From contig JASKMD010000030.1 of the NCBI GenBank assembly GCA_030144725.1, forward strand, positions 3,421,896 through 3,485,895: 64,000 bases of DNA, written 5' to 3'. A model generated the notes under the pieces. That model was not told the DNA's origin. It searched no databases and saw only the letters and a program-made list of their open reading frames with translations. The position numbers and the translations under genes were made by a program. Every line of letters starts with the position of its first letter. The first letter of the stretch is position 1. Positions 56,191 through 64,000 of the stretch are shown piece after piece. This DNA comes from Haematococcus lacustris. Lineage: Eukaryota > Chlorophyta > Chlorophyceae > Chlamydomonadales > Haematococcaceae.

Positions 56191-56644
56191 ATACCCTACT
56201 GTCAATGCAGCCGTGTCAATGCATTGCAAAATTGTATCAATGGACACTGACACGGTGGCAGGGAGGCGGTTGGTCCGTTGACGCACACCCGGATATGCAC
56301 ATTGCGACCCACCTGGCCGTGTCAGCGTGACTGCCGTAGCCTGATATGCACGCGCGTTCCAATACAAATGATGAGTCATGCCCCTTGTCCACATCATTAT
56401 GAGGACTCGCGCCTTTAGGTGCGACTGCGCGGCAGCCCATCAGCAGCAAAACTTGACCAATGTTCCGTTTGCTTTCTTTTAAATGGCTGGACCCCTCCCC
56501 GCCCGCCTCCCAAACACACTGGACAGCCTGGCCGCGGCATCTGCTGCTTTGCAGGTTGCAGGTCAAAACAGCAGCTGTTGAAGAGTTCCACTTGGCCAAG
56601 CGCAGCCAGCCATCACACACCGCCTCCTTCACAGACTGGGCACA
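56191..56644. other. Upstream region of the bestrophin-like gene
   Basis: No gene recognised. It probably contains the promoter and 5' UTR of the gene starting at 56645. GCAGGTTGCAGG-type runs are present, but no known element was identified. Confidence 0.35.
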
Positions 56645-57414
56645 ATGCTGCTGCGTGTGTTCTTGCGCCAAAAGTCCATTCAGGCCTGGAACCTCAGGCG
56701 CGCCGCACGCGCTGTGCTGTACCTCTTCAACCTTCACACCTGCATTGTGCTGATGGTATCCTGGGTGTCAGTGTGGGTAAGTGGCCCTCAGCTGGAGAGG
56801 CACTGCATGGGAAGGCAGGAGGTGGGTGCGGGGTATGAGGACGAGCAGGTTGAGGGTTGGGAGCTGTATCAGTCATGCAATAGTGTAGGTGGTAGGCGCC
56901 CCTGTGGCTCATGGAGGAGGCGGGAGAGTTCCTCCATCCAGACACGACACCATGCCTAGTGAGGGGACCTTGTCATGCCTTTGCAAAGTGCTTGTTGCCA
57001 GCTGGGCCGATGAGGGAGGTGCTGGTAGGGACCCGGTACGTCTAGGGCAAACATGCTGCCAGCCTTGGGAATCAAGACCAACGGGTCCTTACCAGCACCT
57101 CCCTCAGCAGGCATGGACAGCTAGCTGGGGTGCAGCTCTCTCCCTCAGTCTGTGCTGCAGCAGGGCAGTGGAACCATGTTAGGGGCTGCCCAGTGATCAA
57201 AGCCGGCACTGGCTGCAACAGCCGACCCTGGCATGGAGCTTGGGCAGGTCAGCAGGCCTGTGGCAGCAGGCTGATGTTCTGCGCTGTCCTGCTTGGCTGC
57301 CAGGTGTGCCACTACCAGAACTGGCGGTTCGCAATAGACTTCAGCATGGTCAGCACAGGTACCGTGTTCCCTCTCACCTTCACTCTGGCCCAGGTGGGGC
57401 ACCACCACCGCTCT

Positions 57415-57449
<35 letters not shown>

Positions 57450-60400
57450 CCACTACAACCACTACAACCACTGCCATGAGTACCACCGCTGCCACAAATG
57501 CCACCACCGACCACAATACTGGCATTTCAGCTCTGGCCTCGCTGCCTGCCTGTTGCCACCACCAACAACGGCAGGTTTGCTGAGGGCAGCAGTGAAGGCA
57601 GCAATGGAGGCAGCAGCACGGGGTCAGCTGGCATGCGTATCCAGCAAGTGCGAGTATGCCACAGGGCAGCAGGGGTGGTGCAGCCTGGCAGCCTGACAGC
57701 TGCCCTTCCCAGCCCTTTGCCACCTTGCCTGCTCCGGCTCCAGTCCCTGCCCTGCCCGCCCTGGGCACCCCCACCTGAGTGGCCGCAGGCCTTCACGCGT
57801 CGCGAGCGCGCAACCGCCCTCATCGCCAGCATCAAGGCGTCTGCTGTGGCGCTGTTCTTCATGCACAGGGACTGGTGAGCCAGACTGCCTGCCCACACTG
57901 CCATAGACAGTGAAGGCGGAGGAGGAGAGGGGGCGGCTGTAGATCTGTAGCAACCGCCACTGCTCTTAACTGTGTAGCTCATTACACCGCTGTCGCTGCT
58001 GCTGCTTTCCAGCGGACTCCGGCTGCTTTCTCATGCCATACTTTAACCACAGGCCAGTGTGTGCATGTGTGTGTGGTCAGCGTGGTTTTGAGCACCATGC
58101 ATGTCTAGCCCTTGTCCTGAACCATAGTGGTACCCACTGGCCTGCACCCTGCCAGCTGCTGCCTGGCTGCTGCAACAGTCCTGTGATGAACAGCACCTGT
58201 TCGACAGTGCTGCCACAGGCCGCTGCCACAGGCAGAGTCCAGGGGTTGCAATGTTTATTCTTGAGCAGAGGCCAGTGCCTCACCCTTGGTTTGTCAGTCA
58301 AGCCAAGGGGGGCGGGAGAAGCAGCAGGGGGGCAGTGCTGCTAGGCGCCACAGGCCATGCGCCGCCTGCGCATGGCATGCCTGCATGGCCGGTCGGTCCT
58401 TGGGAATGCAAGCCTGGTGGGATATGTGAAACGTGTGATGTGTGATGTATGAGCAGTGTGATGTGTGAGCGCCTGGCTGTGCAGGGACCAGACCCAGGCC
58501 TACCCCAGCAGCCTGGGTGTGGATAGTCTGCCAGGGCCTCGCAGAGCCAAGCAGCTGCTGGTGGACCTGCTGCTCAACATGCGCCGGTGAGTGGCCAGGT
58601 GAGCCCTGTGAGGGATGGGGAGGGGTCCAGGACTGAGGGATGTTTGGAGGGAACTGAAATTGAAACTGAAACTGAAAAAAGTGGAAAAGGCCATACCAGG
58701 AGCTAGGTGAGGCTGGGGTACCTCTGGGTCTGGCCTATTGGCTCTTTCATGCTCACCTCGTTATGCTTTGTGTCACATCAAAGTACTTCAGCTGCAGCTG
58801 GAACACCTTGGTTGCTTGCCGTGGTAAACAGAATATCAGAGAAGGCCGACTAGGTGCAGGAAGGCTTATCAATATTTCCTTTGCTTCGTGCCGCCCTTTG
58901 TTATTGCTCTGAAGCATTGTTTGGCTTCTCACAACCACCTCGACCGCAGCTACACCCCCTGCCTAGCCTGCCGCACCTAACATACCTGGCTGCTTCTGTC
59001 TGTTAAAGCCAGCCACTGTTGACAAGCAGTTCCGCTGACAAGCAGTTCAAGCAGACAAGCAGTGGTCAAGGGGGATTAGCCCCAGGAAAGAGTGCCACCG
59101 GTGTGGCAAGGGTGCGACCGAGGATGCTACAACATGTTTGTAGTAGCTGAGTAAGATTACCCACAGTCCAACATGTTGTTCCTTGTTGAAAATGTTTTGT
59201 TGGGACCTGCTAGCCGGACTGAAAGCTTCACCCTTCCTGCACACCGTGCTTGTCGTCCTCACTGCCCCCCTCCCAACCCATTCACGTCCCTGCCCTACCT
59301 AGAATTGTATCTGCTTCATATGCGCCATCGCTGTCATTGCTACATCTCGGCCACCTTGGCCCTGCCCTACCCTAGCCTGACCTGCCCTGACCTGCCAGGT
59401 ATCTGGTCTGCCCGTCCCGGTTTGAGAGCGTGGCGGAGGCTCGCCTGACTGCCTCGCATCATGAGTACCTGGGGCTGTTTGAACACAACCTACACCTGAC
59501 GGAGCGCGACAAGCTGTTCAAGACCCGGGTAAGGGATGGTCAGGGGCAGGCAAACAGGGCATCGCCTGGTAGGTGCTAGAGTGGAGGCCTCCTTGCTTGA
59601 GATCCTCAAGGCTCCAGGTGGTCAGGGTATGAGGGCCCTGTGTGAGACCCACACCCTAACACCTGTGATGAAGGTCAGGCAGGAAGGGGAGGGTGTGCCC
59701 TCATGACTGCCCAGGGCGCTGTGCTGCATGAGGCTGCAGCATTGAGGTGTGGCCGGCCCCCCCGCCCCTCATGACCAAACCTTGGACTACTCTCTCCCTT
59801 CCACAGCGGGCGGGGTGATTGTCCCTGCTGCTGCAGTTTGCAGAGCTGATGGAAGGGGCTGGTGGTGGGCGCAAGTGGCTGAAGGAGTGCTACCGCTGCC
59901 TGTCTCAACTGAGCGTGCTGAATGAGAAGCTGACGCTGGCCGCTGGCTACACGCGAGGGGGTGGGTGCACCCAGTCGGTTAGGTCCCAGGTTCCCAGGCT
60001 GAACAGATGCACAGGAGGAGGCACAGATCCCACTAGGCCAGGGCTGAATAGGGCCAAGCAGTGTTACCAAGCACGCTGGCCGTACAGTACGATTTTCCGT
60101 ATTCCCGTATTCTTGGTACGGTCGGACTCGTGTTCGTCGTATTGCCCGGCCAAGGCTTAGGGTCCACCAGCTGTGCAGTAGCTGACCTGCTCCGTGCACG
60201 TACCTAATGTGCCCTCTTGTTGTGGAGGCTGATAGGCCTGATGGGGCAGAGTGCACAGCCAGACAGGGCCCAGCAGCCCCCCTCCCTGGTCTCCCTGACC
60301 CTGCCCTCTATGCGGCCCACGTGGCTTGAGGTGGACTAACCCCTGGGCAGGTTGGCAGGAAGGGGCAGGCAGGGTTGGCAGCTTCCCAATTCTCCACCCC

Positions 60401-63400
60401 TGCCCTGTAGTTGATCAGCAGGCCACACTGTCATGCTGGCGCTGGGCTGACCAAGCGTGACAGCCAATCATCTTGCGTTGCAATGGTGGTGGGGGACCAG
60501 CTTCTGCAATTGGGCAGCCGGTAACGGTGGTCATGGTGGTCATGGTGGTAACGGTGGTCATGGTGGTCATGGTGGTCATGGTGGTAACGGTGGTCATGGT
60601 GGTCATGGTGGTCATGGTGGTCATGGTGGTAACGGTGGTCATGGTGGTCATGGTGGTAACGGTGGTCATGGTGGTCATGGTGGTCATGGTGGTCATGGTG
60701 GTAACGGTGGTCATGGTGGTCATGGTGGTCATGGTGGTCATGGTGGTAACGGTGGTCATGGTGGTCATGGTGGTCATGGTGGTCATGGTGGTAACGGTGG
60801 TCATGGTGGTCATGGTGGTCATGGTGGTGGTGGTGGTGGTGGTGGTGGTAGTGGTGGTGGTGGTAGTGGTGGTGGTGGTTGCATGCAGGAGAGGGGGGTC
60901 TGTCACGCACCTCCCAGTACCTGCGCTACCTGATGGCCAACCTGGAGGAGCTGCGTAGCATCAAGGAGTACCGAACACGTGGGTGGCGCTAGCAGGGGCT
61001 ACGAGAACAGCGCTGGGCCAGCAATGTCATGTATGGTTGCTGCTGCTGCTGCTGCTGCTGCTGCTTGTGATGACACCCCTTCCGTCCCACCTGGGAAAAC
61101 CACCAGCTGGTGACCTTCATGTTTCCTGCCAGTGCAATGCTAGTGACTGCTTGTCCACCTGCCTCCCTGCCCGCCTGCCTGCCTGATTGCCTGCCTGCAT
61201 GCATGCAGCCACCATGATGCGCCACGCCTGCGCCATCTTGATACACGTGTTTGCGGTGGTGCTGGCGCCCTACTTCGTCCACAGTGTAAGGGCTGGCAGC
61301 AGCAGGGCCGGCGCCTAGCCTCCCCTGATGCAGCTGACCCAGGGGCAGGGTCCACCCACCCCTCAGTGGGTAGCATCACATTGCTACTGGGCAGGACTGA
61401 CCCACTGCACGCTAGCCTGACCCTGACCCGCACCCACCCACCATCCCTGCCTCGCACACCCGCACCACACCTGCCCAAGTCACCTGCACTGGGTTCACCT
61501 AGGCCCATCTGTGCCCACCTGGTGTGACTTGTGTTAACTAACCCTGTCATGTGCACACACAATGCACATACCACCCAGCATTGCTTACCAGCGGTCTAGC
61601 ACCCTATTGCCTGGGCATCACTGCTGCTACTACTACTCCTGGCCCCGTCGTGTGTCTCACTGTGTTGTCCATGTCATGTCATGTCATGTCATGTCATGTC
61701 ATGTCATGTCATGTCATGTCATGTCATGTCATGTCATGTCATGTCATGTCATGTCATGTCATGTCATGTCATGTCATGTCATGTCATGTCATGTCATGTC
61801 ATGTCATGTCATGAGCGTTGCAGCTGACATTGCAGTGCTTGTCTTGACCTGCAGTGTGCCGACAGCGAGGCAGAGAACTGTGTCGCGGGCTATGCCAGCG
61901 CTGGCGTGTACGTTCTGATCTGCATGCTGCTGCTGCATGTGCAGCAAGACCTGGTGGGTGTAGGGCAGGCAGGTGGCGACAGTGCTGTTGGTGGTGTTAG
62001 GGTAAGGAGGCTGCTGCTGGAGAGGTCAATGGCCACGCATGCAATGTGTGCCGCCCTGCTGTCAGAGCTGAGAGCTGTGAGAGCCTGAGAGCTGAGAGCC
62101 TGAGAGCCTGAGAGCCTGGCCTGACCCTGACCCTGACCCTGACCCTGACCCTGACCCTGACCCTGACCCTGACCCTGACCCTGACCCTGACCCTGACCCT
62201 GACCCTGACCCTGACCCTGACCCTGACCCTGACCCTGACCCTGACCCTGACCCTGACCCTGACCCTGACCCTGACCCTGACCCTGACCCTGACCCTGACC
62301 CTGACCCTGACCCTGACCCTGACCCTAATCCAGGAGAACTGTCTTGATGAGAGCGGCCTGGATGATGCCTTCTTCACCTCAGTGGACGAGCTGGACGAGC
62401 TGGCAGGTGCGGCAGCAGAGGGACGCCATCACGGGGCCTAGATCAGTCCACTGAACCCAGTAGCGCCCAGTGCCAGGGCCTCAGGCTCCTCATTGCTTAA
62501 GGTGGGACTCAGGCCATCCCAGCGCTGGATGCACTCGTCCAGCCTGTAGATCTCTCGTTGCGACTCGCTGCCTGCATGTGTCCCGGGTCAGGCCAGGCCA
62601 GCGGCTCCTAGTAAGCGGAAAGTGCCACCACATCTCTAGCACCTGCAGGTTTGTACAACAAGGCGGTGGAGCACATCATCTAGCACAACCCGTGCATATG
62701 AGGTGCCCTGGCCGCTGAGGATTCCACTGCGTACTTAGCCAGCCGCCTGATGTACCACAGTAGCTGCATGTGTGTCGCTGCCGGGGCTGAGGGTTCTGGG
62801 AGCCCCTTGGGACCCTGCCTGGTGCCCCCTGCCTAGCCGCCCCACACCACCCCGCACACTGGCTGCCGCAGGTGAGCCTATGCTGCAGAGCGCCCGCAGC
62901 AGCTGCTCTGACATGTCGCGGCTGGTGCGGGCGGGCTCGCCCCTGGGGCCTGGGCTGTCTCAAGACGCCACGGGCCTGGGCCTGGAGCACTCCGGCTACC
63001 CCGCCATCTTCCACGCGTATGGCGACACGGGTCATGACAACCACGGCATGAGGTGGGTGCTCAGGGCCCCTGGAGGGCCTCTAGGGGGAGCGGGTGGGCT
63101 GTTGGGCTCGAGGGGCGCCCGATGGCACCCAGGAGGCGCCCAGGATGGACATGGCACTCCTGCTGCTGCTAGTGTGGAACTGCCGCCGCTGCCGCCGCTG
63201 ATGTGGGGCCGCCCCCGCCGCTGCCGTCGCTGCTGCCGCGGATGTGGGGCTGCCACACAACGTCACACATGCCGCTGCTGCATCCTGTCTCTGGTGTCTC
63301 GACCAGTGTGACAAGGCTGACCGAGTAGTTCAGTGGAGCATGCGAAAGGGGGCTTCTTGCATTGCCAGCGTTGCCGTGGTGGACGGCCCACCGTTGCCTC

Positions 63401-63754
63401 ATCGCTGCCGTCGCCCTGCATTTGATGCTGTTGACGTGCAGGCCTTCCGGACCGCGCTCCAGCAAGCAGGCGCACTCCGCAATGGTCAGAGAGGAGGCCG
63501 ACGAAGAGAAGACCACATTACTCAAGGGGTTTTCGCGCCGCGGCAGCCACGAACCGCATCAACTGCACCAGGTTGCCAATGGAAGCAGTTGCGGGTCGCT
63601 GAGAGCGGCTGGCGGCATGCTAGGGGCTGCCCCGGCATCTCCAGTCCGCGCGCTTTCAACGCTCGGCTTGCGCGAAGAGTCTAGCGGCAGGCTCTGCAGC
63701 GGGTCCGGTACAGTGGGCGTTGGTAGCCAGGCGCGCGGCGGCAGTCCCGGGTGA
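56645..63754 (+). CDS. Bestrophin-like membrane channel protein
   Basis: Probable member of the bestrophin/UPF0187-like family of anion channels. Exons: 56645-56776 (MLLRVFLRQKSIQAWNLRRA), 57303-57393 (NWRFAIDFSMVSTGTVFPLT), about 57789-57877 (AFTRRERATALIASIKASAV), about 58486-58587, about 59400-59529 (RFESVAEARLTASHHEYLGL), about 59838-59958, about 60918-60978 (YLRYLMANLEELRSIKEYRT), 61209-61286 (MRHACAILIHVFAVVLAPYF), 61853-61951 (GYASAGVYVLICMLLLHVQQ), 62332-62407 (ENCLDESGLDDAFFTSVDEL), about 62872-63051, and a last exon near 63440 ending ...SGTVGVGSQARGGSPG at 63754. The RRERA segment, paired hydrophobic helices and acidic DLENxxDxxGxDD cluster fit the family, where the acidic cluster binds calcium; here Pro-Phe is replaced by Cys-Leu. 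Short satellites fill many introns. Subtype and location are unknown. Confidence 0.55.
56876..57024 (+). repeat. Fanzor-associated 3' tail, copy E (in a bestrophin-like intron)
   Basis: CAATAGTGTAGGTGGTAGGC, CAGACACGACACCATG, CCTAGTGAGGGGACCTTGTC, ATGCCTTTGC and TGCTTGTTGCC, ending GGGCCGATGAGGGAGGTGCTG. No Fanzor coding sequence precedes it; only the tail remains. Its last 14 bp form part of a longer inverted repeat. Confidence 0.72.
57011..57106. repeat. 25-bp inverted repeat at the end of tail E
   Basis: Arms 57011-57035 and 57082-57106 pair at 24 of 25 positions around a 46-nt loop. The left arm begins with the conserved tail end TGAGGGAGGTGCTG. The loop contains the 23-nt exon match (57050-57072). 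Confidence 0.85.
57418..57485 (+). repeat. CAG run in a bestrophin-like intron
   Basis: Ten or eleven CAG/AGC units followed by CACTACAAC repeats, just downstream of an exon. Confidence 0.8.
59092..59200 (-). repeat. Dispersed repeat R1, copy 3 (inverted)
   Basis: Reverse complement of the family at 17769 and 30634. Shares GTAATCT(T/C)ACTCAG, GCATCCTCGGTCGCACCCTTG-type sequence in pieces, and GTGGCAC at the end. Lies in a bestrophin-like intron. Confidence 0.7.
60522..60880 (+). repeat. GGT-CAT / GGT-AAC 9-bp satellite
   Basis: About 35 units of GGTGGTCAT with GGTGGTAAC inserted every fourth or fifth unit, giving a higher-order period of about 36-45 bp, ending in pure GGT. Ends about 37 bp before a splice acceptor. 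Confidence 0.93.
61671..61813 (+). repeat. ATGTC pentanucleotide satellite
   Basis: About 28 perfect ATGTC units in a bestrophin-like intron, ending 40 bp before the next acceptor. Confidence 0.95.
62118..62330 (+). repeat. CCCTGA hexanucleotide satellite (telomere-variant)
   Basis: About 35 perfect CCCTGA units, ending CCCTAATCCAG at the splice acceptor (62331). One base different from the CCCTAA repeats at 1215. Confidence 0.95.
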
Positions 63755-64000
63755 GCAGGTCGCCCGACTCCTCTTCGTCCTCTAGAACCGAAACCTACTG
63801 TCGAGGGTGTGGCAGAGGCCTTCACGAGTACACTTATTGAACAGGGTTGCATGATCAAAGGCCGTGGGTGCGATACCCGAAAGGAAAGAACCAGTGAGCA
63901 GCTTGGGCGCGTTTCAGCTGCTTTCAGCCGCCCCGCCCGCCCCGCCCCGCCCCGCCCCGCCCCGCCCCGCCCCGCCCCGCCCCGCCCCGCCCCGCCCCGC
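63755..64000. other. Downstream of bestrophin-like gene, ending in CCCCG satellite
   Basis: Probable 3' UTR and flank. From about 63930 to the window edge it is CCGCCCCG/CCCCG pentamer repeat. Confidence 0.8.

Noticed and set aside
57130..57696. 188-codon frame with polyQ/His
   Set aside because: Only the stretch 57303-57393 is a real exon; the rest reads through an intron with CAG repeats.
60522..60880. CRISPR-like regular spacing of AAC units
   Set aside because: There are no unique spacers; it is a simple satellite with a higher-order period.
60457..60958. Long open frames of Gly/His/Val/Thr repeats on both strands
   Set aside because: All arise from one 9-bp satellite with no stop in several frames; it lies in an intron between recognisable exons.
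62001..62377. 126-residue Arg/Val repeat protein on the minus strand
   Set aside because: Translation of the CCCTGA satellite; the plus strand carries real bestrophin-like exons on both sides.

Overview
The window is nuclear DNA of a green alga. It is rich in G+C and in CAG/CTG runs, and its genes have many GT..AG introns. Recognisable genes include a cilium protein (CFAP53), a thylakoid-lumen protein (TLP18.3/TPM type) and a mitochondrial class III aminotransferase. Together these point to a flagellated chlorophyte. The codon style, the polyQ tails and the dispersed Fanzor/TnpB-like genes suggest a chlamydomonad such as Haematococcus, which is an inference. No rRNA, convincing tRNA, bacterial operon or CRISPR array was seen.

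Layout. 1-2502: 3' part of an MBOAT/wax-synthase-like gene (+). 3441-6176: CFAP53 (-). 6494-12949: Fanzor island with an N-terminal fragment (-), a degenerate RuvC-core copy (-) and a nearly complete Fanzor gene (+). 14166-16965: protein kinase (+). 18270-20180: FYV7-like rRNA-processing factor (-). 20806-30622: small host gene broken by a hAT element (in an intron) and a Ty3 chromovirus (in the last exon), both with target-site duplications. 30770-31292: Fanzor remnant. 31588-34370: TLP18.3-like gene (-). 34786-35460: Fanzor scraps. 35643-39117: AGT2-like aminotransferase (-). 39771-43287: LTR element with identical LTRs, inserted in the last codons of an unknown ORF. 44160-49201: exons of two unrecognised genes (-) with Fanzor fragments on the opposite strand. 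49360-56190: repeat-rich tract with a 426-bp hairpin, a non-autonomous LTR element and foldback elements. 56645-63754: bestrophin-like gene (+) with introns full of satellites.

The most interesting system is the Fanzor family (eukaryotic relatives of TnpB, RNA-guided nucleases). At least seven loci carry pieces of it. Two sublineages can be told apart by their C-termini. A conserved non-coding tail recurs at five places, including after the best copy; it is a candidate for the element's right end and guide-RNA scaffold. At one tail, a 25-bp inverted repeat encloses a 23-nt exact match to an exon about 10.5 kb away.

A second new-looking signal is an array of 4-bp-stem mini-hairpins, with covarying stems, in the leader of two LTR elements. 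The host genes do not form a pathway together; they are ordinary eukaryotic neighbours separated and interrupted by mobile DNA.
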